Positions 1-10,371 of a DNA stretch of 64,000 nucleotides are shown piece after piece. The DNA is from Ctenosaura bakeri (Eukaryota; Chordata; Lepidosauria; Squamata; Iguanidae). The notes under the pieces are model-generated. The model saw only the letters and a program-made list of their open reading frames with translations, was not told where the DNA came from and ran no database searches. The DNA lies in assembly GCA_948474755.1 (NCBI GenBank), contig CAOLHI010001437.1, forward strand, positions 1 through 64,000, given 5' to 3'. Within the stretch, counting starts at the first letter, position 1; the number at the start of each line of letters is the position of its first letter. Made by a program: the position numbers and the translations under genes.

Positions 1-55
1 ACTTTAAACAGAGCTTGGGTGCCTTTTCTCAGTAGTTATTTAGCTGTGCATTGCT

Positions 56-125
56 GCGAGGCAAGGGACTAGACTAGATGGCCTTTCTGGTCCTTTCCAC
101 TCTTTTATTCTAGGATCCTATGATA
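56..125 (+). repeat. CR1 LINE 3'-end fragment
   Basis: Short remnant of the CR1 3' untranslated end. The phrase GACTAGACTAGATGGCC, then a run reading TTCCACTCTTTTATTCTAGG and a decayed ATGAT tail, is the layout of CR1 3' termini in reptiles and birds (3' terminus to the right, so plus strand). The usual ATTCTATG repeats are badly decayed, so it is old. No coding part remains in the window. Confidence 0.7.
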
Positions 126-1639
126 ATTTCATCACAAGGCAAACATTTCTCCTATTGTTGGCTTCTGCCTGAGTGTGGTTAAGACTATCATCAGTGCCAC
201 TATTGTACAATGAAAATGTCATGCATCCATTTTCTTTTCCTGGATAACTGCAATTGCCAACTATTGAAGGCTTATGAGAATCAAACCTTCTTCACCTCAT
301 CAATACAGTAAGTGGAATTCTGCTTAGTTCTTCAAAATGCAGATACTGTGAGTAATATAGTTTGAAACTTTCTGTGCTAAATCAGATCAGTTTCTGGCAC
401 TGTTCTCTACTGACACTGGGGTGGGAAATGGAGGTGTCTCTTTCCTACCACACACCAGACAGCAATGATAAAATTTCCACAGTCTGGATATATCTGTTCC
501 ATGAGTGGGTGATGATGGACATGTCAGGACAGAAGGCGATTCCTTTCTTTTCTACAACTGGACTCCTGCCCAAGAAGAACTAGCTTCTTCTTGTTGTCAG
601 ACCCACCATATGAACAGAAAAGTTTTCTGAAATGCAGACCAACCAAGTAATCAAGTGCCAATTTTTAAAGGCCAAATCTCTGGTTCTTAATAACACTCCA
701 AATGTGTCTCAAATGTATTGAGGACAAGCCATATTTAGAAGGTCCATATTTGGCTCAGGAATGCATCTGAGCAGGGAGCTGATATTTGTGTTACTTGTGC
801 TGGAAGAACATTGTTCTAAAAAAGGATCTTTCCAGCACATATGGGTGGTCACAAATCAAGACTATCAAAATCTGCATGATTGCACTTCTATCCTTGTACG
901 TGGTGTACTGAATAAACTTACCAAGTGTAACTCTGTCTATTATGCTGTGGAACATCCAGGTTTGGCAATCATTAAAATGGAGTATTGTTAGAAGATTATT
1001 AAGAAATTGTGGTCAAAGGCATGCAACTACACCACAGTGCAAACAATAGTCAAAAGGGGACAGGGGAAGAAAGTTAGATAAATATAATTAGCCTAATGGG
1101 TTTGCCTGCTTGCTACTCATGTGTGGCAAGCAATAGCTTTGCCAGTATCCCATCACTAGGTTGCCATTTGTGTTCATCTCTTGTTTTATTTTGCATTTTT
1201 TTTCTTTCCAGTGCAGTTTTCTAAAAGCAAGCCAGTTCACAGAAGCTGTAAGAATTGTATCTTCATTATGATTGTAGTTATTCACATTTGATAATGCAAC
1301 ACAGAACCTTGGGGGCTTGTGCAGAAAATCCAGTGTAGTTCCCAGGTGCATGTATATAGGGAAATGTGATCAGTAGGAAGCGCTATGAAATCTCCTAAGG
1401 TTCTGTGCTGGAAAATGCTAAGTTGCTCTGGGTACATTTCAATTGGGAAATGTGATGCATCCGGTGGGAACACTCTCAGTTATATGGGTCTGTAAATAGC
1501 ATTCATAACAATACTTCCTGTTTTCAAAATGGAATGTACTTTATAGAATACCAACAGCAAAATGCAATACGTTTACTTATAATGATACATGCTTGGCAAG
1601 CATTTTTTTGAAAAAGGCATTGGGGAGCAATTCTGTCAG
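126..1639. other. Gene-free stretch without recognised repeat
   Basis: AT-rich DNA with only short chance open frames (longest under 90 codons, frequent stops, no recognisable domain). I see no splice-bounded exon, no RNA gene and no repeat I can name. Moderately diverged old repeats could be present but unrecognisable by eye. Confidence 0.5.
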
Positions 1640-1843
1640 TAGAGTTTCCACACTACACTGTTATAGTGCTATTATTCCACTTTCAACAATTCCTGTGGCA
1701 TTCTGGGGTTTGTAGTTTAGTGAGGCCAAAAAGCTCTCTGGCTGAGAATTCTAAACGCCCCTTCCCAGACTGCAAACCCCAGGATGCCATAGGATGTTGA
1801 AAGTGAAATAACAGCGCTATGCCAGTGTAGGGCAGAAATAGCC
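1640..1843. mobile_element. Palindromic MITE, family A (diverged copy)
   Basis: About 200 bp with two long inverted arms. The left arm carries ACACTGTTATAGTGCTATTA and CACTTTCAACA. The right arm carries the inverted equivalents, including GATGTTGAAAGTGAAATAAC and GCAGAAATAGCC. The same plan occurs at 5608-5810, 46477-46656 and 47464-47665. It has no coding capacity and must depend on a transposase supplied elsewhere. The outermost bases are diverged, so the left boundary is uncertain by a few bases. Confidence 0.75.
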
Positions 1844-2399
1844 TTAGATATAGTAGTAACAATGGAATGTACTATAATTTGCTAAATTTGCCCTGTTGTG
1901 CACATATTGTTGTTTTTCCTGGGACCCAAGTAAGAAAATTGTGTATTGACTAGCATACCAAACCTGGTTTAGAAGAAGAGTCCAGTGAATCATCCTCTGA
2001 AATGTTGATAAATTCCACCTGTACACTATATCAAGATAATCCATACCTAATGCCCTTGCAAATAACTGCACCATCTCTGATTGTTTTCATGAGTATACCA
2101 TATAAGAAGACCAACCTGCTAAACGTTTTGGAGTGCCATTTGCACAAGCCTATTCCATGAGGAGTAGGACTGATGTAACTTTGTAGAGCTGATGGGAGTT
2201 GGAGAGAATTGATGGGTTCAGTGGTCTCAACACAAGAAGCTTTTTTGCCTGTAGAGAGATGGATCTTCCCACAAGAAGTTGCACATTGAGGAGCACCACC
2301 AAGTGGGGAACTAAATCTTTCCTTATTTTGTTCCTGTCTGCAAGAAGAAATCATTTCAGCCATTTCTTCCTCGCTTGATGAGAACACAAATTTCTGTGG
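1844..2399. other. Gene-free stretch, unassigned
   Basis: No recognised repeat or gene. A minus-strand open frame overlaps this stretch (2031-2576), but its composition is unremarkable, it runs into AT-rich repeats, and no family motif is visible. I treat it as chance. Confidence 0.45.
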
Positions 2400-2830
2400 T
2401 ATTTGTACTTTGGGAAATAGTTGGAAAGAAATCATTTGTGCAAAATTACATGTAGTTTTCCTGCACAGAAAATGTGCATTTTTCACAAAAAACACTGATC
2501 CCAGTGCAAAAATTAATGTTTTGTTTGTTGTTTGTTGTTTTTGCACAGAAAACACATGCAGGAAAATTTTCTGCAATTTTTCTGTTGAGGAATCTATGTA
2601 TTTATAAGAACTGCATAAATTTTATACAAAACACAGGGAATCCTGTGCAGAAAAGTCATATGTAGTTTTCCTGCATATATTTTCTGTGCTAACACACACA
2701 CAATCAATCGATCAATCAATCAATCAATATATTTACACATTTTCTGCACAGGAAAATGCAACAAAATTTTGTTCAAATGAATTTTCCCAGCAAAGGCCCA
2801 AAATGTAAAGAATCTCATGGCTAGTCTTTT
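2400..2830. repeat. AT-rich block with recurring TTTCCTGCA/TGCAGAAAA motifs
   Basis: The motif TGTAGTTTTCCTGCA occurs twice (near 2450 and 2660), with many diverged relatives such as TTTTGCACAGAAAA and CTGTGCAGAAAA on both strands. Blocks of the same kind recur at 45840-46060, 51273-51641 and 62260-62420. The 51273 block has hAT-like ends, so this may be the interior of an old DNA transposon. No coding potential is seen. Confidence 0.45.
2701..2728. repeat. (ATCA)n microsatellite
   Basis: Tetranucleotide run of ATCA/CAAT units with one interruption (CGAT), following a short CA run. Confidence 0.85.
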
Positions 2831-2879
2831 TTTTTCAGCAGGGTGTCATGAGTGTCAGAATGCCATTTAACAAAATTAA

Positions 2880-3140
2880 AAAAAAAAAGTCAAGGGTGTA
2901 TATATTAGCAAGTATTGTTCACTTCACTGCTACAGAAGTAAAAGGCACAAAAACAATAAGTACTTTAAACAATGTGAATGACTAAAATAGGCGTAAAAGT
3001 AAGTGTCAGGACACCTTTAAAAAAAAAAGATCAAGGGCATGTATTGTTCACCTCACTGCTACAGAAGTAAAGGGCACAAAAACAATAAATACTTTGAAAA
3101 TGTGAATGGCTAAAATAGGCATAAAAGTAGTTTAGTCAAT
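2880..3140. repeat. Tandem duplication, two ~130-bp units
   Basis: Two diverged direct copies lie head to tail. CACTGCTACAGAAGTAAA, CACAAAAACAATAA and GACTAAAATAGGC (GGCTAAAATAGGC in copy 2) occur once in each copy. The ACAGAAGTA word is at 2932 and again at 3061, an offset of 129 bp. Each copy begins in an A-rich run. The origin of the unit is not recognised. Confidence 0.8.
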
Positions 3141-3368
3141 AAAGCAAAACATGTATGTTGGGTGAAATGCATAAATGAATGCACACTTTAGCGGAAAATA
3201 TGTTGCAAAATTAACATGATTTTAATATGTGGAACAAAAGCATACACAGACCATTCTCACAACCTAGTATGAAACCATTCATTATATTTTAAAAACACAA
3301 GGAAGAGAAGAAAAGGCTGGTGAGATTTGCAACAAAACTGAGACTGGGAGATTTTCACAATGCCGAAA

Positions 3369-4440
3369 CAGTGCTTCTCAAACTTTGGGCCTCTGTGTTA
3401 TCCTGTACTGTGGGGGTCCCGACAGGGGCGCCCAAATAACCAAATAAAAACACAAGATGGGGAAATTAACTCGAGCACTCTCTTAAGCTAACAAGAGGCA
3501 GGGTAACTTAGCAGGGATCTTGCAACCCTATGTATACAGCTTCAGGTCAGAAGAGCAGTCAGACAGTTTTTAAAATAGTAAAAATGATAGCTTTATTAAA
3601 GAACAAACAACAGAAAAAGACACCACAAGCACACAGCTAACTAGAAATTAGAGATGAGAGTTTTCAGCGGAAATGTGTGATACAACACCTTATTTCGTAG
3701 TCCTGGAGAAAAGTAGAGGTTTGCAGGGAAGAAAGCTCAGCACGGTTTGCTGAGGGGGCAACTCGCTGGACAAACCAACAGCAAGGCTGGATAGCAGTCC
3801 GGAGTGTTCCAAGGAGAGAGGCAGACTCAGTTATTGGGAACTGATGGGACAACTTCACTGGACAGAGCAGCAGCAAGGCTAGATGGAAGTCCAGGGCGAT
3901 CCGAGGTGGGCTCAGAATCGGGAAGTTTTTATAGGGCGAATTGTGCCTACAGGCCATGCCATGCTCGGTGAGAACAAAGGAAATTTGGAGCGGGACAGAA
4001 GCGTTGGAAAAGGTTTTACATTTACATGATTAGCTTAGCGCTGGATGACAATAGTGCAACCAGTATGCAAATAGCTCAGCTTTGAGAGAGTGCCGGCCCG
4101 CGGTCGAGCGTCTTTGTGTAAAGTCGCACTTAAGCAAGGTGTGTCTGCAAGAAATGGTCCCTGAAGCAATGGAGTGGCATTAATCTGCCTGCCTAAGTGG
4201 GGATTGGAATGTCCAACCATTACTGGCCGCGCCTGTTTACGTGCTTGTCCAGTGGCCCTTGCAAACACATGGAGCAGGGTGGCAGAGAAAGGTCAAGTGA
4301 AGGCCAAATAAGTTTGATATCAAGAGATATCTAGTGCTATCACCGGGCATGTCAGAACCGTGGTAACATCTGAATGTTTTGGACTTCAGTTCCCACCACT
4401 CCTAACAATTGGCCAAGGAACAAAAGATTAAGAAGCACCA
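3369..4440. mobile_element. hAT-type MITE split by a solo LTR
   Basis: Left end CAGTGCTTCTCAAACTTTGG at 3369 is a typical hAT terminus. The right part (4369-4440) reads TGTTTTGGACTTCAGTTCCC and ends AAGAAGCACCA, the inverted counterpart of the left terminus. Without the LTR at 3396-4368 the element would be about 100 bp, the size of a palindromic hAT MITE. An 8-bp TSD could not be confirmed because the flanks are diverged. Confidence 0.7.
3396..4368 (-). mobile_element. Solo LTR of an endogenous retrovirus
   Basis: The 973-bp block starts TGTTA and ends TAACA, and is flanked by the 4-bp duplication TCTG (3392-3395 and 4369-4372). Read on the minus strand it has LTR architecture: a GC-rich promoter region with a TATA box (TATAAAAA, complement of 3926-3933), then an AATAAA signal (complement of 3592-3597). 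Its promoter region matches the LTR at 52563-53465 in short blocks such as GGACTTCCATC and CAGCCTTGCTGCTGC. No internal viral genes or second LTR remain, so it is a recombination-derived solo LTR. Four-bp TSDs are common in gammaretrovirus-like elements, but the class is inference. Confidence 0.85.
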
Positions 4441-5046
4441 TCCTAAAGGATTCCCACCTTCTGCCCTTTCCTCTGCCACTCCACTGCCATTTAATGGCCA
4501 TTGAAGGGCACCCACAGAGCTTGGCCGCTACCTGGGGAGACAGGAATGGTGATGTGCCATGCAGGATTTCAGGGTATGTTTGCCGATGTTCTACTTTACC
4601 AGCTTCTACATTCAGTCCCTGGAGATCCATCCTTTCCTTTGCCTATTTTTCCCCCAAATGTATTCATATTTGAGAATGCATTTCAAATTGTGCACATTGC
4701 TCTAATGCATTCACCGCATCACTTATAGTGTCTTCATAAATGGAGTTTTGCACATGTTTGAAATGTGCTCATTTTTCAATGTGCAGATTTCAAATCTGTA
4801 CATTTTGGGAAGGTGTGTCTCTAGCTGTTTGCCACTGTGGGCAGGTTGGAGCACAAACTGTCTCCATCCCATGGCCATCTGGAAAGGCATCAAACTTCAG
4901 ACAGAAATCAAATTGCTAACACAGCTCTACACATGAATTTTATTTCAAGGAATGTACTATGGTGGCAGGACAAAATGATGCCATTGCTCCCCCCATTAGA
5001 ATTCTGCTCCCCACATATAATTTTCCTTCAGTTCTCAAATTTCTAA
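4441..5046. other. Gene-free stretch, partly AT-rich old repeat
   Basis: The stretch contains GTGCACATT/AATGTGC-type words near 4650-4800 like those in the other AT-rich blocks, otherwise nothing I recognise. Open frames here overlap each other on both strands and show no domain. Confidence 0.4.
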
Positions 5047-5285
5047 GCGGGCTTCAATACTCTAAAGGCACCAGATCCCATCTGATCTTGGATGCTAAAT
5101 AGGGTCAGCCCTGGTTACTATGTGAATGGGAGACTGCCCATAAATACCAGGTGCTCTAGTCTATATTTCAGAGGAAAGAACTGGCAAAACCACCTCTGAG
5201 TATTCCTTGCCTAAGGAAATCCTATAAAATTCATGGGCTCTCTATAAGTCAATAGGCAACTTGAAGGCACATACACACAAACAGA
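5047..5285 (+). mobile_element. 5S-rRNA-derived SINE (SINE3-type head)
   Basis: The first ~115 bp resembles 5S rRNA: CATCTGATCTTGGATGCTAA matches the 5S region that includes internal box A, and GAATGGGAGACTGCC matches box C, ending TACCAGGTGCTCTAGTCT like a 5S 3' end. A non-ribosomal body follows (AACTGGCAAAACCACCTCTG, ATTCCTTGCCTAAGG) and a tail ATAGGCAACTTGAAGGCACA with a CA-rich end. Many substitutions make it a non-functional copy. The internal promoter explains how such SINEs are transcribed by RNA polymerase III. Confidence 0.85.
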
Positions 5286-5469
5286 ACACAGTTTAGTATC
5301 AGTCTGAACTGACTTGAAATCAGGATTTTGAAACTAATATTAAATATTCATTGAATGTATACAACCTACCATGTTGGACTACAAACTTAACCACTTTAAA
5401 GTGGCTCTGCTATTTTACTGCCCTTGCTATTGCAGTGCAATGTGGACAGGAGGAAGCCTGTATTGGAGA

Positions 5470-5607
5470 GGAACAAGTGCCAGCCGCTGTAGGCTGTATG
5501 TCAGAGACAGGAACTGGCGAAACCACTCTGAGTATTCCTTGCCTAAGAAAACCCTCTGAAATTCATGGAGTCACCATAGGTTGACAGGCAACTTGAAGGC
5601 ACACACA
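5470..5607 (+). mobile_element. Second 5S-SINE, 5'-truncated
   Basis: Carries only the body and tail: GCTGTAGGCTGTATGTCAGA, then AACTGGCGAAACCACTCTGA, ATTCCTTGCCTAAGAAAACC and a tail GACAGGCAACTTGAAGGCAC ending in CA repeats. The 5S-like head is missing or too decayed to align. MITE 5608-5810 begins immediately after its CA tail. Confidence 0.75.
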
Positions 5608-5810
5608 GGCCATTTTTGAACTACACTGTTATAGTGTTATTATTCCACATTCAACATCCTGTGGAATCCTGGGGGTTTACAGTTTAGAGGGGGGCATAAA
5701 ATTCTCAACTAGAGAGAGCTCTTTGGCCTTAGTAAAGTACAAAACCTAGAATTCCACAGGAAGTTCAAAGTGGAATAATAGCACTGTAACAGCTTAGTGT
5801 GGAAATGGCC
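5608..5810. mobile_element. Palindromic MITE, family A
   Basis: Ends are GGCCATTTTTGAACTACACT and, inverted, AGTGTGGAAATGGCC. The arms carry TGTTATAGTGTTATTATTCC and its complement. A 3-bp direct repeat ACA flanks it (5605-5607, 5811-5813), although the left copy lies inside a CA-rich SINE tail, so this TSD is suggestive only. No coding capacity. Confidence 0.8.
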
Positions 5811-6148
5811 ACAGACACAAATTTCTAGCACTGAAGTAACTTAAAACTTTGGTTGAGCATTTAGAAACACTTCAGGCATCCAAAAAAGGTATGGCAGGAG
5901 GGACAGGCAAGGGTGCCAAGGAAATGGAAGCACAGCAAATGTCACAAGTCAACATGTGAATAATTTTCAGTGTCTTACTCTCTGCAATGTTAGAAATTTG
6001 AGGATGAAAATAAAATTTCATTTGTGGAATGGCTAATCAACGCTTATATAAATCCCATTGATTTAGTTAGCTTACTCTGGTTGGGAATAACAATAGGGTT
6101 CAGGCTTGCATTTATTTTTGTTACTATTGTTCAGCCTTCTGTTTAACC
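5811..6148. other. Gene-free stretch
   Basis: No feature recognised. AT-rich, with stops in all frames. Confidence 0.4.
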
Positions 6149-6156
6149 ATATAAAT

Positions 6157-6768
6157 CAGGGGCAGCCAACTGAAGAAGGCCAGATGTCCACATTCAGAAC
6201 TTCAGAGAACTGCACCCATACACTATAGTGCTTCTGCAAAAATAAAAAATAAAAACAAAACGAAAAATCCGATTTTACCCTCAAACACCTTCTAAGGAGC
6301 ATGGAGGGCATTCTCACCTTGTCTGAGAGACTTTCTGGGACATTTTAGCCTTGGGGGAGGCATTTTTTAACAGCAAGAAGTGAACAGAAGTTTACTTCTT
6401 GTTTCAAAAAAGAGCTCCCCTGGACTTAAGTTCGCCTGGCAGGGGTGTAAAAATGTGATGCAAGTGCACCCCATGCCCTCTATAAGACATTCTGAGGCAA
6501 AAACAATTTTTTTGCAAAAACTTTTTTGACCACTGGGAGCCTAATGGGGCCTCCAAATGTATTAGAAGTGCCTTCCACACCCAAAGAGTGCATTCAGAGA
6601 CATTTGGCAATAAAACATTTTTTAAAAAAATACAAAAAAATAAAAATAAAATTGACCCACTGTGTCAGTGGGTCAATTTTTTTTTTGCATTTTTTAAAAA
6701 ATGTTTTTATTCCCAAATGTATATATATATATATTTAAAAAGTGCTAGCAGCACTTTGGCCACCCCTG
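6157..6768. mobile_element. Non-autonomous hAT element with foldback interior
   Basis: Starts CAGGGGCAGCCAACT and ends TTTGGCCACCCCTG, inverted terminal repeats of hAT type. The flanks are an 8-bp duplication with one mismatch (ATATAAAT at 6149-6156, GTATAAAT at 6769-6776). The right half is a long foldback: arms of exactly 15 bp around a TGT loop (6648-6662 and 6666-6680), embedded in a longer imperfect inverted repeat from about 6598 to 6722. No transposase is encoded. Confidence 0.85.
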
Positions 6769-7188
6769 GTATAAATGATGACTGGGCTTTTTTGGCAGGG
6801 GGTTGTGATTTTACTCATTCCTTGTGTCCAGCACTTTGAAAAGCCTTTCTTTAAAACTGTACAGAATTTCTACTAGAAAGATGGAACATGAAGAAAAGGA
6901 TTCTCAAAATAATCTGAGTTTATTGCCATCTACTTGAAATGCATTCAAGGTGCATTTGTCTGTTTGAGCTGGGGAAAAGGGATTGATTTTCCCTGAACGG
7001 AGGCAAGTGATGCAGTGAAGTCTGCTTGAAAGCAATGTCCAGCAATGTGGGGAGGCTATTAGGGCATAAGTTCTCGGTGAGTTAAAAAGAAAGAACACAG
7101 AAAGGCTGACCTGATGATGTAAGGAGTGATCTATTACACAAAGCCTGTCTCTGTGTTCTAAATCCAACTATATCTCATAAGCAAACTG

Positions 7189-7551
7189 AGCCCTTTCCAC
7201 ACGTGGGGCATGAATCGAACAGAAACAGGACTCACCAGATTTCTTCTCTGTCCGATCGAGTCCGTCAGGACAAGGAGCAGTGCGAGCTCATTGCTCCGCA
7301 TTGCTCCAGCGTCCAAAATGGCAGCTTCTGGTTGATGGAGGCTCCACCAACCGAAGAAGCTCGCCAGCCTAAAGCCCGCCCCTGGCAGATCTGCAGGCAC
7401 GCACTAGTGCGCGCCTGCAAATCTGCACCGGAGTGCGGCAACGGAACGACACGGGGTCTGGGTGACTATGAAAAGTAGTCCAACCCAGTCCACTCCACGG
7501 TGCAGAAGACCTCAGTCTGTGCCGTTTTAATAGCCCGGTGCGGAAAGGGCC
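7189..7551. mobile_element. GC-rich TIR element, copy 1
   Basis: Left end AGCCCTTTCCACACG and right end GGTGCGGAAAGGGCC are inverted repeats. The interior is much more GC-rich than its surroundings, with CpG-containing words such as CGATCGAG. Related elements lie at 33866-34655 and 63325-63736. The flanking CTG could be a 3-bp TSD, but the boundary is ambiguous by one base. Superfamily unresolved; the GGGCC-type ends and 3-bp duplication would fit a Harbinger-like element (inference). Confidence 0.7.
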
Positions 7552-8089
7552 TGGGCCTTCTCCAACCTTTCTTAAGGACAGAAAGAGAACTTAAGGACAT
7601 CAAGACTGCCTATGTAATACATTTCAAGGTGCCACCTTGTTCAGAGAAAGGACCCTGTTGCTGAGTTCACGTCTCCAGATCTTGGGATCTGTTTTTAACA
7701 GAACTCTTTTCAGTTTAGTGAAATGAATCAAAGAAAAACACATTTATTCCTCTGTGCATATTACAGATTTACTGTTTGTTTCCTTAGTAACTAATCACAT
7801 TTATACTGATGTGATAAATAGTTGACCAGGTTGTCTTGAACCATCCAACCTTGCTGACACTGGAGGTTCCACCAGCAGGCATGAACAAAGACTGCATGAA
7901 GTCATTCCAATGCTGACATGGCCTCAAAGGATAGCTCAGATAGGAACATGATCCTGATGGTTTTCTGACACTTCTGGGCAGCGGAAGATCTCACTGGCAC
8001 AGTCAAAATCAATTTCTGGAACAGAGAAATGCTTGAGCCAATTAGTGCATTCACCTCTCCTTTTAGACAGCTCACTGATTTTCTGAAGG
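7552..8089. other. Gene-free stretch
   Basis: Nothing recognised. No open frame here is longer than about 70 codons. Confidence 0.4.
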
Positions 8090-8310
8090 ATAGTAATAGC
8101 AATAGCAGTTACACTTCTATACTACTTATCAGTGCAGAGCACTCACTAAGCAATTTACAATGTGTTAGCTAATTGCCCCCAACAAGCTGAGTACTCACTT
8201 TACCGACTTGCAGAAGGATGGAAGGCTGAGTCAACCTGGAGCCCTGCAGGATCGAATTCACAATGTTGTGGCTTCAGTACCAGCATTTAACCACTGCGCC
8301 ACCGGGGCTC
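8090..8310 (-). mobile_element. tRNA-derived SINE (family B)
   Basis: On the minus strand it starts GGTGGCGCAGTGGTTAAATG (box A-like) and has GAATTCGATCC (box B-like). A body with TCAGCCTTCCATCC follows, and a tail ending in short CTATTG-type repeats (seen on plus as TAGCAATAGCAG near 8093). This layout matches a common squamate tRNA SINE. It is diverged and not a functional tRNA. Confidence 0.8.
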
Positions 8311-8372
8311 ATGACAGGATTTCTGTCAGTAAAACAATACGGACAACAGCTGGGAAGCAATGCCATAAAAAA

Positions 8373-8508
8373 CAGATGGGGAACTGTGTGCCACCCCCCG
8401 GTGATGTTGGACTGCAAATCCCAGCACTCATCAATATTTGCTTTGCTTGCTAAGGATGATGTGATGGAAAAATCAGTAACAGTGAGAGCCAAACAGTCTC
8501 CATCCCTG
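8373..8508. mobile_element. Small hAT-type MITE
   Basis: Starts CAGATGGGGAACTGTGTGCC and ends in TCTCCATCCCTG, the inverted counterpart. It contains GATGTTGGACTGCAAATCCC, a phrase typical of squamate hAT MITE interiors. The 8-bp flanks match only in part, so the TSD is not confirmed. Confidence 0.55.
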
Positions 8509-9347
8509 CTATAAGTGATGGAATGATCTAAGTGAGTGTGAGTAGGAAACAGAAAGATTGCAGAAACTATAGTCTCCCAGAAAGTAACTTTTCCAAGCTG
8601 TTATGGGAATTCATTTTCCAGACTTCTTTGTGGTAATGAAGAAAGTATTTCCTCCAGCATTGCACCTCCATATTGCAATCTTACAACGTTGTTCTGACTG
8701 GTTTGGAAACTATCAAATCTGAGGAGGGAGAGAGCTAGAGGAACCCTTGGTGCCTGTCCAGGAGCTTAAAGAGCAGGGTATCAATGAGTCATATGAATAG
8801 TGATCGTCAGTGACTACCAGCCAATAGACAGACAATATTTGTGGAATATTTCAGAGTGGTTTATGTACTTTGGCCAAAGGTACATCTGACACGGGAAAGC
8901 AGCTTTACAGAACACCTTACACCTGAGTAGAGCCATTCAGTTCTATTATGTAGGTAGTCAGAGAATTCCATTGATCAAGTAGGATGCACTTATAGCTTGA
9001 GGCTCTGCAGCTCGTATTTTTCTTTCCTCTTCCCAGGCCCACTGGAAACGTTTCATCCCATATAAAGTAGATTAGCTGCTGGAAATGCCAAACGACAAGT
9101 TGCAGATGGCTGCTCTGTGGGGAGATATTTTCCTGGCTAACCCTGGAATCCACTGAAGATTGGCCCCCAAGAGGGAAACTCCACAGTTCATTGCATAAAG
9201 TGGCTTGGCCTATAAGGCTATTAGTGCAAGAATCCCCTCCTCTCTGCACTGCTCATGTCAGTTACTTAACAGAGCATCAACTTGAACAAACAGCCACTTT
9301 GGGTTTTCTTCTGTTACTATCTTTTTTAAAAAAAAAAAAAAAAAACT
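8509..9347. other. Gene-free stretch ending in a poly(A) run
   Basis: No gene or named repeat. A minus-strand open frame at 8917-9249 has no recognisable domain. A homopolymer A run ends near 9345. Confidence 0.4.
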
Positions 9348-9500
9348 CTTTTTGGTAGCAGATCAGAGCCCAATTAACAGCATCTGGTAATTAGCTCATC
9401 TCTTGTGTCACTCCATTTTGCAACAAAGTTCTGAATGTTGGGCTTTAATTTAAATTGGTGGTTATTGGAATTAAATGGCATCTCCAGAAGGACACAGACA
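9348..9500. promoter_or_regulatory. Candidate conserved non-coding element
   Basis: Repeat-free AT-rich segment with homeodomain-type cores (GGTAATTAGCTCAT, CCAATTAACAG, GGCTTTAATTTAAATTGG). This texture resembles deeply conserved non-coding DNA near developmental genes, but conservation cannot be judged from one sequence. Confidence 0.25.
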
Positions 9501-9964
9501 TTGCAATTAAAAGATGCACCAACCTTGGCAGATAGCTGCAACTGAGTATGGAATTTCCCATTTTAAGGGACACTAAGCCTACTCTCTGCTATGTCTGGCT
9601 GCCTAAACATGTGATGCAAACACACATTTCCCTTCAGCAACTCCATTGTGAATACCCCCCATCTGTTTTCACATACCTCAACATGCAATTAACTCTTGCA
9701 ATCACCTTTGTTGGCAACATTCCAATGCCTAGCACTAGATACTGTGAAAGTAAGATTATCAGGGCTGAAATTCTGCGATAGGATCTTCAAATGAGAGAAA
9801 ATAAATAATGCAAAGCAAAGCGGAATGGGGAAAAAAAACCTATGTGTGTAGTATAAAAAACAACAACAACAACAAACACCTTCTTTGTCACCCTGAAGAG
9901 CAGGATTAAATCTAATGGTCTTAAATAACAGCAGAAGAGCCAGAGAAAAGTCCCGATGGCATAA

Positions 9965-10060
9965 GTGCAGTTGGATAATGGAACCAATTACTTGAGTGGG
10001 GGCTTTCCAGGCTGAATGTCTTCAAGCAGAAGCTAGACAGCTTTCTCTTAAAAATTTTCT
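9965..10060 (+). repeat. CR1 LINE 3'-region fragment
   Basis: GATAATGGAACCAATTACTT and GCTTTCCAGGCTGAATGTCT, followed by AAGCAGAAGCTAGACAGC, match in order the end of CR1 ORF2 (the QWN..LP segment) and the start of its 3' untranslated region. Heavily decayed. Confidence 0.55.
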
Positions 10061-10371
10061 AGCTGTAGATTTCATGATTTCTCATAATCATCTGCTTCAC
10101 AGAGCTATCCTAACAATAGAATATGTCAGCAGAATTGTAGCCCAAGAACAATCACCCCTTGCCCATGGTAGCAAATAGCAAAATCAACAATTTATTACGT
10201 TTTCACCCCATGGCCCAGTATGCTGATTTAGGCAAAGGGACTGTTAGGCTCTAAAACCATCCAATTGGCTTCCTGGACAAATGGAAACATGAACCCAAGT
10301 CTCTTGAATCTTAATCTGGTATGCAAAGTGCACCTCTACACTTCTGCTATTTACCATCAAGTGGATTCTGA

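Noticed and set aside
2031..2576. 181-codon minus-strand open frame
   Set aside because: No recognisable domain, crosses into an AT-rich repeat block and contains no splice context. Consistent with chance.
5047..5163. Functional 5S rRNA gene
   Set aside because: Many substitutions in conserved positions and a SINE body attached; it is the SINE head.
9321..9346. Poly(A) run as a retroposon tail
   Set aside because: No recognisable element or TSD upstream of it.
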